Source: Ostrinia nubilalis
Taxonomy: Eukaryota; Arthropoda; Insecta; Lepidoptera; Crambidae
DNA length: 64,000 bases
NCBI RefSeq assembly: GCF_963855985.1
Contig: NC_087111.1
Coordinates: forward strand, 5,957,001-6,021,000
Direction of reading: 5' to 3'
Shown: positions 1 to 9,437 of the stretch, piece by piece
How the letters are laid out: every line of letters begins with the position of its first letter
Position numbering within the stretch: the first letter of the stretch is position 1
Notes under the pieces: generated by a model
What the model saw: only the letters and a program-made list of their open reading frames with translations
Told to the model about the DNA's origin: nothing
Database searches by the model: none
Made by a program: the position numbers and the translations under genes

Positions 1-1664
1 GCCTTCTCAAATACCTTGGATAATATTGGTATTAAAGTGATCGGTCTATAATTTCCCATATCAGCAGGGTCACCTTTTTTAAAAATAGGTTTGACCACTG
101 ATATTTTAAGTCTCCTAGGAAAAATACCTTGTTCAAATGATTTATTTATTATATCGGTTAATGGTGAGGCTATAAAGATTGAGATAATTTTAATAATTTT
201 TGTGGATATTTCATCGTAACCCGCGGAGGTAGTGTTTTTTAGAGTGTTGATAATTTTTATTACTTCAGATTCGATAATTGGCTCTATAAACATGCTATTA
301 GTCATACTATTAATATTGTTTGTATTATTGTCAATGTTAGGATTATTATTATTTTCAGTTGTCAAATTAATAAAATGGTCATTAAATAACTCACAAATGT
401 CATTAGGTTTGATATAAATGTTGCCTTCTTTTTTAATTGTATTTATGTCGCTTTTATTATTAGTTAAATTAACATTGTTCTTAATAACATTCCACGCAGC
501 ACTACATTTATTTTTCGACTCTACGATATATCGGTTATTATTGATTTGTTGTGATTTATGGATGCATTTTTTCAAAATTTTTGTATAGGTCGTGTATTTT
601 TCTTTATTATGTTTTTTATTAATAGCATCGTTTTGATATCTAAAGTATAGTGACCTCTTTTTTATACAACATTTTCTTAGTCCTTTAGTAATCCATTTAT
701 TTTTAATTATTTTTTTCCCGATTTTCACTTGTATTAATGGAAAACAGAGATTATAAAATAGTTTTAATAGGTCGTGAAAAATATCAAATGATTCGTTACA
801 GTCATGTTCTTCGTAAACTTCATTAAACGATAGGGACGATATGCATTTACAGAACTTTACTATGTTTTCTTGACATAGGTCTCGGCGATTTTCAGACCAT
901 TTTTTTGTGGTTTTAACGTTAGTTTGTAGTTTGGGAACAGAGAATAATATAGATTGTCCCGTATGGTCTGATAAGGCTAAATGGTGTATGGTTACTTTAA
1001 CATCTTGTAAGTCACTGGCTATTTGGTCGATACTGGAGGCTCCTCTAGTAGGTATATTTATATGCGGACATAAGTTATGATTAGAGAGAATAGCTTTGAG
1101 CTCCCTCGATTGTGGAGTATCTTTCAAGATGTCAATATTCCAGTCACCAAAAAGTATCACATGCTTTTTATTATTTTTAGTGATTTTATCCAGGAGTAGT
1201 GAAAATTTATCATAAAATATCTGTAAATTCGAGTTTGGGATCCTATAAATACATACTATAATAAGTCCGTGGCTCATTAATTCGAGGCCACAGCACTCAA
1301 AGCTATATGAACATGCCAATTCACTTGTGATATTTAGGAGTTTGTAATCAAAGCCATTTTTAATAAGTATACATGAGCCTCCTCGTCTTTGATTTTGTCT
1401 ACAATATGAGGATGCAAGTTTATATCCAGGTAGTTGTAAATTAGACTCTGATCCCTTTTTTATAAATGTTTCAGTCATACAAATGAAATCTATACGTCCT
1501 AGTGTTTTAGAGAGTTCTGTGATTGTCAAGTCAAATATTTCATTTTTATTAAGGATTCCTGCAATGTTTTGGTGAAGTATGGTAAAAAATTGCCCACTCT
1601 CATTACTTATCTTTTTGTTCTCAGTTGTTTGCTCGTTTTGGATAAAAAATTTGCCATTGGACAT
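1..1664 (-). CDS. LINE ORF2: APE endonuclease and N-terminal reverse transcriptase (partial)
   Basis: Reading the minus strand from the ATG at 1664-1662 gives one uninterrupted frame to the window edge, about 554 codons. Endonuclease landmarks are visible in order: MTET (catalytic Glu), CIYRIPN, GDWNID (the GDxN block), SSIDQI and LSDH. After a linker the RT begins with SAGYDEI, FEQGIFP, KPIFKKGDP and NYRPITL, which are RT blocks 0-2 of non-LTR enzymes. The YADD catalytic block would be outside the window. ORF2 overlaps the end of ORF1 by 58 bases in another frame, which suggests reinitiation or frameshift coupling. The product would nick the target and copy the element's RNA (target-primed reverse transcription). 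Confidence 0.85.
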   Translation of the reverse strand, partial: MSNGKFFIQNEQTTENKKISNESGQFFTILHQNIAGILNKNEIFDLTITELSKTLGRIDFICMTETFIKKGSESNLQLPGYKLASSYCRQNQRRGGSCILIKNGFDYKLLNITSELACSYSFECCGLELMSHGLIIVCIYRIPNSNLQIFYDKFSLLLDKITKNNKKHVILFGDWNIDILKDTPQSRELKAILSNHNLCPHINIPTRGASSIDQIASDLQDVKVTIHHLALSDHTGQSILFSVPKLQTNVKTTKKWSENRRDLCQENIVKFCKCISSLSFNEVYEEHDCNESFDIFHDLLKLFYNLCFPLIQVKIGKKIIKNKWITKGLRKCCIKKRSLYFRYQNDAINKKHNKEKYTTYTKILKKCIHKSQQINNNRYIVESKNKCSAAWNVIKNNVNLTNNKSDINTIKKEGNIYIKPNDICELFNDHFINLTTENNNNPNIDNNTNNINSMTNSMFIEPIIESEVIKIINTLKNTTSAGYDEISTKIIKIISIFIASPLTDIINKSFEQGIFPRRLKISVVKPIFKKGDPADMGNYRPITLIPILSKVFEK

Positions 1665-2482
1665 GCAGGTGGGGATATTAAGTTACTCTGAGAACTACTA
1701 GTTTTCCTGTTAATCACAGGGAAGTAATAAGGAATAGTGCCTTTCATAGAGGATGATTTTTTAGGTACTTTACTTTTATGTTTTGCACTGTTTTTAATTA
1801 TTTTTTTTAGTCCCTTAGATGACAGGTACTTAGAACTGTAAATGTGATAGTCAATTAGAAAATTTATTTTATTACATGTCAATATTAAATAATTATAACC
1901 ATTAAATTGTGATTGGTTAGAAGTTATGTCAACAAATTCACAATTAGGTACATTTCTACATACATTTGCAATACTTTTATTCAGTTCGGTGGTATTTAGA
2001 TACTTATTATTAATAATACTCAGCACAATAATATTAATACATTTAAATTTTTTTAGGGTTGATGCAAACTCTATGAAAACTTTTGTCGGATTATGATCAT
2101 TTTCACCAGCGCATAATATTATGAAGTTTTGAGGTGAGTCTTCAACATTGTTAGACCCTTTTAATATCTCTTCAGCTGTAGCGTGAGGTTTAGTGAGGGC
2201 GCAAACTGAATGTTGTCCAAAGTTGCTGCCAAGTCTTGACTGAAGGAGTTGGTGTCCCAGGCCAACACATTGCTGGCTGCCAAAGATGTAAATCTTTGGT
2301 GGTGATACAGCGATAAATTCTGAGGTCGATGTTGATTTCGGTGACTCAGTGTTTATGATTTCCACACTTGGTTCATTTTCCCTCGAGATCGGCGTCGCAG
2401 GCCCCGAATGGGCATTACCATACTTATTATTATTCTGTGGCATTACTTCGTTTTTGCAAATTATCGCATGAGTCAGATGCAA
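1607..2482 (-). CDS. LINE ORF1, esterase-like C-terminal part
   Basis: This 291-codon frame starts with an arbitrary Met inside the element. Its middle resembles the SGNH-hydrolase-like domain found in ORF1 proteins of CR1-type LINEs. The strand-turn segment KIYIFGSQQ sits where the GDS block would be, and AGENDH fits the GxND block. The final Asp/His block is degenerate (YLSSKGLKK), so esterase activity is doubtful. The C-terminal tail is basic (KSAKHKSKVPKK), consistent with nucleic-acid binding. The true N-terminus is probably the coiled-coil frame just upstream, from which this frame is offset. Confidence 0.65.
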   Translation of the reverse strand: MHLTHAIICKNEVMPQNNNKYGNAHSGPATPISRENEPSVEIINTESPKSTSTSEFIAVSPPKIYIFGSQQCVGLGHQLLQSRLGSNFGQHSVCALTKPHATAEEILKGSNNVEDSPQNFIILCAGENDHNPTKVFIEFASTLKKFKCINIIVLSIINNKYLNTTELNKSIANVCRNVPNCEFVDITSNQSQFNGYNYLILTCNKINFLIDYHIYSSKYLSSKGLKKIIKNSAKHKSKVPKKSSSMKGTIPYYFPVINRKTSSSQSNLISPPACPMANFLSKTSKQLRTKR

Positions 2483-2765
2483 GAGTTGACTTTCGGCGTG
2501 GTGTGCTCGTATGTGAGCTTCTATGGTAGTTTTGCTTCAAGGGGGTTGATCTACGCGGTGCTGGCTCTTCAAGCAGCTGCTTCAATATTTGGTTTTTCTT
2601 TTGTTGTTCGTCCATTTTTTTCTGTATATTGGTGACTTGCATATTTAGTCGGTCGATTTCTGCATGAGCGCTTGCTAGTTCAGTTTTAAGAGTGTTGATT
2701 TCTTCCTGAAGTTCTTTATTAGCATGTATTATTGACGTTTGTAGAATATTCGACAGATAGTAGGT
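2430..2765 (-). CDS. LINE ORF1, coiled-coil N-terminal part (5'-truncated)
   Basis: An open frame on the minus strand encodes a heptad-rich coiled coil (ELQEEINTLKTELASAHAEI and onward), followed by a basic Ser/Thr/Pro-rich stretch (APRRSTPLKQ). The open frame formally reaches 2801, but its first dozen codons are read from the neighbouring RTE fragment, so the LINE part begins near 2765. It overlaps the esterase frame by about 50 bases in a different frame. Either this copy has a frameshift or the two parts are expressed by a programmed shift. Coiled coils in ORF1 usually mediate trimerisation on LINE RNA. Confidence 0.6.
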   Translation of the reverse strand, partial: TYYLSNILQTSIIHANKELQEEINTLKTELASAHAEIDRLNMQVTNIQKKMDEQQKKNQILKQLLEEPAPRRSTPLKQNYHRSSHTSTPRRKSTLASDSCDNLQKRSNATE

Positions 2766-2871
2766 ACTTCGTTCGTTCGTTCGTTTCAGATAAACGTCCA
2801 CAGCTGGACAAAGGCCTCCCTCTAGGTTCTTCTAGCGACCTTTACCACATCGTCGGTCCACATAGTGAGGG
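2766..2871 (-). mobile_element. RTE-type LINE 3' fragment
   Basis: The minus strand reads as the degraded 3' end of an RTE LINE (a Trp-Thr-Asp-Asp-like segment, then a decayed QQWTS-type end) followed by a (GAAC)n tail. The same tail subtype recurs at 42.78 kb and 24.05 kb. It sits just upstream of the splice acceptor at 2907. Confidence 0.65.
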
Positions 2872-2907
2872 TTCTTAAATAAACAAAAAAACAAATTCTT
2901 GTTACAG

Positions 2908-3055
2908 AATGCTACAGAACTGCTGAAACTCATAGAGTTAAAACTAGAAGAGTATGAGGCCAACTACACGGACTTCGTGAACAACGTCAAAAATAAGAAG
3001 ACCTGGACGTTCTGGAACTGCATGTTCTATGCCGGCACCATTTACACTACTATAG
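2908..3055 (+). CDS. K2P channel exon, alternative first pore segment
   Basis: This 148-base exon is preceded by TTCTTGTTACAG and followed by GTAAG. It starts in phase 0 and ends in phase 1 after the codons for TIYTTIG, in the middle of the selectivity-filter Gly. It encodes a charged cap-like stretch with two possible N-glycosylation sites (NAT, NYT), then the pore helix WTFWNCMFYAGTIYTTIG. It lacks the TYG half of the filter. The only suitable continuation seen downstream is the exon at 7915, which begins GT-TAT-GGC (completing GYG). The exon at 6270-7473 ends at the same codon in the same phase, so the two are probably alternatives. TM1 of this isoform must lie in exons left of the window. 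Alternatively it is an orphan exon of a duplicated gene. Confidence 0.82.
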
Positions 3056-4699
3056 GTAAGTTTTAGTTAATTATGGTTTCATTTATCTGAAACTACTTTT
3101 CAGGAGCAATAATAACAACAAAATTTTATCGACCTAACGGAAAAGATTCTTAAAATTAAATACCAAGCGCAAGAAAGTGCTTCCTGGCGGCGTAAAAATC
3201 ATACTGGTTATCTCTCAGTTCCTAATTTTCTTTACTCAGTATTTAACTAAGTTTGATTAGGTTTAAAACATAAAAACCTTCTAGCCTTACCCTTAACCCT
3301 TAAACTTAACTCAAAAAGAACCTTTTTGATTTTGTTGTGGCTAAAATAACATAAAGTTTTTCATAAATGTATTTTCGTCTCAAACGCCCTGACGGTTTGC
3401 GGCGGCAATATTATTGGAAGGGTTTTGCTGCTCGATAAATCGCGTCAGGCGTTTACCCTTACTGCAACAGTCAACCCGACATTTCCAAACAATTGTTTGT
3501 TGTATGCTTATAACAAATCTGATTACTTTCCTTGTCTCAAAGAGCCACTGTTAACACGTTCAAAGCTTCTAAAGCAATATTTATTTATTTTCTTTTCGAA
3601 GGTAAACGCGGCGACAATCCTTTGTGTCTCCGCTTGCAGGCTTACAAAGTGGTTCAGACACATTTGAAATAAAGACTTTATTCCTTTAAACATTTTGAAA
3701 GACTAGACTGAGGGCTATTATTGTTTTTATTTATTGTTCACGAGCTCTACCTGCTTTCTTTTAGATAATACATTAAAAATACGAGTAGTACCCGTTATTA
3801 AACTAAACAAATGAAAATCTAAATTAATTTCATGTGTTTCGTATCTGAAGTTTGAAATTATTTAATTAAATCAAGTGATTATGTTAGGTAAGTATTTTTT
3901 TTACAAATCATAGAGAGCAACATTATATTTTATTAAAATGTTTCCATTCATCGACTTGGAATCCTAAATTAGAATACATAATTCCATTACCAATAAGCAG
4001 GGATATTTCTTAGAAGAAGTAGTAGGTACCTAAGAAGTACAAACTGAAAGTAAGTAAGGTGTATAGAGATGACCAAAATTCGGATTTGGATTATGATTTC
4101 TAGCCTCCATTAAAGTACCTAAGATGGACGAAAGTCGAAATGAAAATGATTCGAGGAATCTGTGGGATGGAATATCTTTCATCTTCATTTCTACTTATCG
4201 TATTATCATGAATCTAAAAATTCCAAATGCTCTACGCATTTTAATGACTCGTTAAGCTTTGCGACAGTATTCCTACAACTTCATATCTGATACCAAAATA
4301 ATAGCTCGGCTTTCACATTGGTATTGATACAAGTGTGAAATCCAAACAGAGTAGATCTCTCCCATTGTTCGACATCGCGTTTTGTGTATAAACAGTCGTT
4401 ATGGAAAATTATGCTCAGATGTGTCGGAGTAGTGTGGACGAGCTTCTTATTTTCGGTGCAGGCACACGCAGCTATGCGAACCAACGTGAATGTAGGTGTA
4501 GTTGTTTTAAAATTGGCGCATTGCCCAGTGCGTTTGGCGCTTCAACTCAGTCACAAGTCGACCAATCTGTTGGGTGTTTATTTAGAAAATTCGCGACATC
4601 ATATTCTGCCAGTGTTATTCGTCAAATCGCAGTTATCGTTCGACGTAAACGAATAAATCGTCTCTCGTGTCAGTTCACCGCCGAAAATGGATTGCGCCG
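3056..4699. other. intronic/upstream AT-rich DNA
   Basis: No exon is recognised. A short imperfect inverted repeat, with CAAACGCCCTGACG at 3381-3394 and CGTCAGGCGTTT at 3443-3454, may be a small MITE remnant. Overlapping open frames at 4281-4745 on both strands lack recognisable protein features. Confidence 0.5.
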
Positions 4700-4811
4700 A
4701 TTTATTACGTTTGTTTACGTCCGAAATGTCGGGCTTCCAAAATAGATTCTTTTCTTAGATTGCGTTGTCCCGGTTAGTAAGGAGTTTGTTATCCGCCTCG
4801 ATTTGTCAGCG
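4700..4811 (+). promoter_or_regulatory. putative 5' untranslated exon of the long K2P isoform
   Basis: A good splice donor (GCG|GTAAGT) lies at 4811/4812. A matching acceptor with a long pyrimidine tract ends at 4979, just before the start-codon exon. The 5' boundary and promoter are not resolved, and 4700 is only an approximate limit. An internal promoter here would explain how the long N-terminal isoform is made independently of the exon at 2908. Confidence 0.4.
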
Positions 4812-5001
4812 GTAAGTTTACATTACGAGCTCTTAATTCTCGGTTTATTTTTATATCGCATCGGCTATTGGCAGGAGATATGTCATCTATTGCCAAATTA
4901 AAAACCGGCCTATTGATTTTATTATCTTCAGTGAAGTGCTTGCCGCGTTATCTAATAAACGCGTTTTCTTTTTTTTCAGGCAGTGATATAGGAGTGTGGT
5001 G

Positions 5002-6108
5002 ATGAGTGAGAGAAATGAAACGGAAAAGAAATTAACCTTGAAAATCCCTATCATAAAAGCCGAATCCGAAACCCAAACCTCAGGCCTTTTAGTATCCAGA
5101 TCCCCAGAGAAGACGAATTTAGAAGAGATGGAGGCTGAAGACAGGCAGACCATGTCCATTAGGAAGAGACGAAACCTCTCCAAAAACAGAGGTCAAGCAG
5201 CAAGACAAAGAGAGAAGACTCCTGAACCCGGTAGGACCCCGGTCCCTCATGAAGACACAACTACCTCAGATGAAGATGAGAAGCCCCCAAGAAATTCTAG
5301 AGAGCTAGAAGCTGAGACGACTTATTTGGAAATGAAAAGACTGGTGCAAGAAAGGGCAAATGTCAAAGATCCAGTCTATGATCTAGACACGGACGAAATT
5401 CTGGAAGCAAGAGCGTTTGCCGCAAACGAACGAAGACGCCGCAGTATCTCACCATTTGCTATACCAGACAAAGAAGAACTATCTAAATTAGAAAGAAAAG
5501 GCAGTTTTATAGATCCAGCAAATAAACTACTGAGCACAAATTACACATTGAGTCCTAAAGATGAAGACTCCAGTCGGCGAAGTTCTCTTACAATTGAAAC
5601 ACCGGTTGAAAAGAGAGGTTCTCTTTCCCCACCTACTCCAATAAGTACATCACCCAAGGAAAAGACTTTCCCTCATCCTTTACCTACAACTCCAAAGAAA
5701 TTAGAAGAAATGGTATACAGTGATGAAAAGAAAGAGAAATCTAGTGAAAAAGTATTGAAAACTCCACTGAAAAAAGAAGCTGATGTATTTACATTCGAGG
5801 AAAAAGAAATAAAACAACCTGAGAAAAAACCTACGCCTAAAACACCTGATTCACTCACACCTGCAACCCCAGGAGATATTGTGACAAAAGTTATTCAAGT
5901 GGAGAGAACGCCAAGTAAAAAATTAACAGCTGATAAAAAACCAACTGTCGAAGTGAGGGAAAGAATCGTTAGAACTCCAAGCAGGAAAATGTCAGCTGAT
6001 GTTAAACCTATTGTTATGAGACAATCCGTTAAACAAACAAAAGACGAACCACAAAGCAGGGTACCGCCAGTGAAACCAGCGCGAAGCAAATCCGCTACAA
6101 GATTTGGG
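5002..6108 (+). CDS. K2P channel exon: cytosolic N-terminus (residues 1-369)
   Basis: The acceptor TTTTTTTCAG ends at 4979. The ATG at 5002 is chosen because an in-frame TGA lies at 4984 and no other Met precedes it. The product is hydrophilic and low-complexity, rich in Lys, Glu, Ser and Thr-Pro (repeated RTPSRK/TPKTP-like motifs), and looks disordered and phosphorylatable. At 6108 a GTCAGT donor permits a phase-0 join to 6270 that removes a 161-base intron and keeps the frame open. Without splicing the frame runs to a stop at 6181-6183 and ends in a hydrophobic helix. K2P channels usually have short N-termini, so about 665 residues before TM1 is unusual, but some insect TWiK-like proteins are similarly extended. 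Confidence 0.78.
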
Positions 6109-6269
6109 GTCAGTTTTTATGTAAAATTACTTTTGATTCTGTTTATTGCTTTGTTAATAACGCTGTATTTCCAATTGGCCTAAAATCAAAAAGCGAGGAT
6201 TGATGATGTTAATTGTTTGCCATATTATATTTGAAGAAACTAATATTTTATCCATAATGACGTTTACAG
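6109..6269 (+). other. short intron that can be read through to a hydrophobic C-terminus
   Basis: The intron runs from GTCAGT to TTTACAG. If retained, the preceding frame continues for 24 codons, nearly all hydrophobic (VSFYVKLLLILFIALLITLY), and stops at TAA 6181. That product would be a ~393-residue tail-anchored protein with the channel's N-terminal domain but no pore. AT-rich introns can encode hydrophobic stretches by chance. Confidence 0.5.
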
Positions 6270-7473
6270 AGTAAAACTAGTGAGAGTGAGATGAGTGAGG
6301 ATCAAGGTAACCAAATCGGAAATACTACCGGCCCTACGAGAAAGGTAGTGCCCACACCTCGACGTTTTACCAAACACCGTTCTCCAAGAGCTAACCGTTC
6401 GCAATCGGTTAACCGAGTTGAGGATACAGCCCCCAAAGTCATAGATAGAACAGGTACAGGAATGAGTCAGACTAGTAGAGAAATTATTGAACTGATGCAG
6501 AAAGCTCGAGCAAGGAGTCTGTCCATTCCCAAAGACGATCCTAGACTTCCAGCTGAGTACAAAAGTCACAGTAATAAACTACAGACTCCTAATAAAACAC
6601 CATCAACTACGCCAAGAAATGTAAGAGGAATATCATGCCCTAAAACCATTCAAATAATCAGTGACAGAGTAATCTTATCTGGTTTGACGACAAATCAGAG
6701 AGTAGAATTAGAAAAGGAAAAGCGAAGTAGTCGACAAAGCTCTGGGTATGTGGACGCAAGTCAATCTGAGTACACTTCGAGTTGTTATTCCACATCTCCA
6801 AGTGAAAATGAGTACGAGTTTGATTTATCCGAACGAACAGCTGAATTGGCACGAAAATTGCACCTTTTGTCCCAAGAAGCAGATAGCGAAGAAACGAAAA
6901 GTATAACGGCTTTAACTAAAGAACATACAGAAGCAAATAGAGAGATCCAGGCTGAAAAGCCAGTCTTAAGAAAGAGGTCAGTGGCTGCTAAAAATGGTGT
7001 ACAAAAACCAAGTGAGCAGGAAAGTGACACCAAAAAACCTGAGCCAAAAGAGAATAAACCTGCAGTTAAATCTAAATGGAAAATCATAGCTGAATGGCAA
7101 CAATATAAGGAAGATCGCAAAGCAGATTGTGAGAAGATTCGGTTGCTACGAAACAGGTGTATCTGCGATATTATTTTGTTGATCATTTTTTGTGGATTAG
7201 GCGGAATGATGTTCAAAAGTTTCGAAGGATCTTTTGAAAATGCCTACAAATGTAGCACGCGAAGTGTGAAGCGAGATTTCATTGAAGCCTTATGGCGTGG
7301 GAGTCATTACTTGCGGGAAGATGATTGGAAATCTATGGCTCGAAATAAGTTATTCGAATTCGAAAACCAATTACATACGGCATTCGAACAAGGAATCACT
7401 TCATACAGTGGACTTAGATCCTGGAGTTTTATGAACTCGTTCGTCTACTGTTTAACAGTAATTACGACTATTG
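6270..7473 (+). CDS. K2P channel exon: N-terminus end, TM1, cap and pore helix 1
   Basis: This exon encodes residues 370-770 plus the first base of codon 771. The first ~295 residues continue the Ser/Lys-rich cytosolic region, including a basic stretch KSKWKIIAEWQQYKEDRK just before the membrane. TM1 (CICDIILLIIFCGLGGMMF) covers about residues 666-686. An extracellular cap of ~65 residues follows, then pore helix 1 (WSFMNSFVYCLTVITTIG), which ends inside the TIGYG filter. The donor is G|GTAAGA, phase 1. An internal ATG at 6291 could start a shorter isoform, and an in-frame TGA at 6258 shows the frame opens only at the acceptor. Selectivity-filter homology and exon phases make the channel identification firm. 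Confidence 0.9.
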
Positions 7474-7914
7474 GTAAGACTGCCGATTTGTTCTTCATCT
7501 TAAATAGCACTATTTTCATTTTATTTGTAGTTTTTATTTTTACCTTTTTACTTCTGTATTTTACATATAATTTACCTTTATTCTGTTGAGTTGTTTTGGT
7601 GGTAATAATGATACAGGTAATAGTATACGTTAAATCACATTTTATTATTGCCCTCACTGTAGTTAGTTTTATCGGCATCAATTTTCCCTTTTCCCCAAAA
7701 TAATAGCCATGGCACCTACTTTTAATCACTTACACGCATAGTTACTTTGTTTTAAGATTTCAATTCCCATTATTTCTGTTAATTTCTGCATAAGTCCCGT
7801 TAGTAAAACAAAATAATGTTACTGTCCTTGCTTTTTTAAATAAACAACATTGTAGTAATGAAGTGGCAAAGATTGTATTTACCTCTTTTGAATCCGTGTT
7901 ATAAAAATTTCCAG
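7474..7914 (+). other. K2P intron
   Basis: AT-rich, from GTAAGA to TTTCCAG. No repeat or exon is recognised in it. Confidence 0.7.
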
Positions 7915-8117
7915 GTTATGGCCACATCGCGCCAAAGACGACGTATGGGCGGGTCGCCACCATCGCGTATGCCATCGTGGGTATTCCTCTCTTCTTGATC
8001 GTGCTGGCAGACTTCGGCAAACTCTTCACGAGGAACATCAAGTTCTTCTGGTCTTTCATCAGGAGATTCTACTACACGAGGAGCTGTAGGAAGGTCAGGA
8101 GGACCGCGCCGATGCAG
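7915..8117 (+). CDS. K2P channel exon: filter 1 (GYG) and TM2
   Basis: The acceptor TTTCCAG is followed by GT-TAT-GGC, which completes the first filter as [12 protein letters not shown] (residues 768-779). TM2 follows ([20 protein letters not shown]), with the conserved GIPL motif of K2P channels. Then come DFGKLFTRN and a basic cytosolic loop ([14 protein letters not shown]). The exon ends phase 0 at CAG|GTATGT. It is probably shared by both first-pore exons (2908-3055 and 6270-7473). K2P channels are dimeric leak channels that set resting potential in the plasma membrane of neurons, muscle or epithelia. Confidence 0.92.
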
Positions 8118-8155
8118 GTATGTTCAATTGTTCATGAGTTGAAAAGTAAGGCTAA

Positions 8156-8262
8156 GTTGCACCACCGTAACTATAACCGTAACTATAACTGTAACCGATT
8201 ATTTAGTATGGAGCTTAACAGTCTTTTGGCGTTTCTTAGAGTTAATGTAAGATGGTGCAACC
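8156..8262. mobile_element. MITE, family B (GTTGCACCAC termini)
   Basis: The ends GTTGCACCACC and GATGGTGCAAC are inverted. The interior carries CCGTAACTATAACCGTAAC and an ATGGAGCTTAACAG segment. Related copies lie at 24.12-24.42, 52.93-53.03, 56.51-56.61 and 63.55-63.66 kb, sharing the TATGGAGTTTGACAG-type core. Confidence 0.7.
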
Positions 8263-9437
8263 CAGTTACATTGTCCGTCAAAGTTAATCAAGGAAAATGT
8301 TGGACCTATCCATAAAATAAACTAAAATAATTATGGTATCCAAAATTCGTATACACCTATTTTGTACTGTAACTGAATGTGCATTTAACTGACTCATGTA
8401 TTTTACCAAAAAAAAAACAAGGAAAAGTTTTTATGCCAGCTTTTGGAATAGGGACATGCACGCAACTTTCTTTGACAGATCGAAATCCACGTAAAGCCGC
8501 TGGCAAAAGCTTGTGTTTAAAAATCCTTACAAATCTAAACCTTTGCTTTAATAAGTGTTATGTACTGTTTCCAAAATACACGCTCATAAAAAGATCTTCA
8601 ATTACCTCTCGATTAACACCTTTGCTGCGGCAGCAACTTTCTAATACTTTCCATTCCTTCGGTACAAGGTCAGTAAACCTGGTATTAAAACTTACATTGT
8701 GGCGGCACAAGGCTTAAAGACCTTGTAATATTTAAGATATATTAATTTTATTTTTGGCTTCATGTTAATAGATATTGTGTTTTTTTTCTTTGAATATTAA
8801 TAATAATGCATTTATTGACATACACCTGAAGGCGTTCGTGAATAACTTGTTTAGTATAAAAATTATAGCTATATTCAAAATACAAGGCTTATGCACCCTG
8901 TGCCGCACTGAAGTAGGGAAGTCTGGTGGGTATTCTAGGGATGTGAAATACAAATATCGATAGTTTAAATTAAGTTTTAATAAAATAAAAAAAAAAAAAA
9001 AACAAACAAAGATGTTTTAATAATTTAGTCTAAATATTTTACAAATAAGACATACGTGCATAAATACTTAAATAAGCTATATTTAAAGAAAACATATTAT
9101 TTAATAACATTTAGTTACAACTTCAAATGCTTGTCACGAAAAACATTATTTAAATTAGCAATAAATCGGGTAGCAAATTAAATTATAATCAATTTGCAGT
9201 TTTGATTTTGTTTGTTTCTCTTGACGCCATGTCGACATGTGCGTTTCTTACGAATGCGAGGCAACAGTGGCTGCACGAAGCTAGCGTGGGGTGCGGTACC
9301 AGGTGCGCAGGGTACAAGGTGCTTCGACCTGGTTTCGCATTGTGAAGACATTTTATTACTTCCGTGCGGTACCAGGTCTAAAAACCTGGTATTAAGTTAG
9401 GTACATCATTGGATTCTATTTTAAGAATACATCATAG
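8263..9437. repeat. AT-rich intron with recurring GGTACAAGGT...ACCTGGT motif
   Basis: Short imperfect palindromes of the form ACAAGGTC-N5-ACCTGGT occur at about 8661-8686, 9309-9337 and 9365-9391. A fourth lies near 10650-10676, across the foldback element. A poly(A)-like tract is at 8985-9002. No coding evidence. Confidence 0.55.

Larger units (their letters stand above)
1..2765 (-). mobile_element. CR1/Jockey-like non-LTR retrotransposon (LINE), cut by window edge
   Basis: This is a minus-strand LINE with ORF1 (coiled coil, then an SGNH-esterase-like region) followed by ORF2 (APE-type endonuclease, then reverse transcriptase). The order and domain types match CR1/Jockey-group LINEs. Its 5' end lies near 2765, where it abuts an RTE-type fragment with a (GAAC)n tail. 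The 3' half, with the rest of the RT, lies beyond position 1. ORF2 has no stop over more than 550 codons, so the copy may be young. The clade call rests on remembered domain features, not on a search. Confidence 0.88.

Noticed and set aside
4281..4745. Overlapping open frames on both strands before the K2P start exon
   Set aside because: No domain, contradictory strands, and the region is better explained as 5' untranslated/promoter DNA.
5673..7216. Minus-strand open frames opposite the K2P N-terminal exons
   Set aside because: Ser/Phe-rich shadows of the Lys/Glu/Ser coding strand; no splice or start context.
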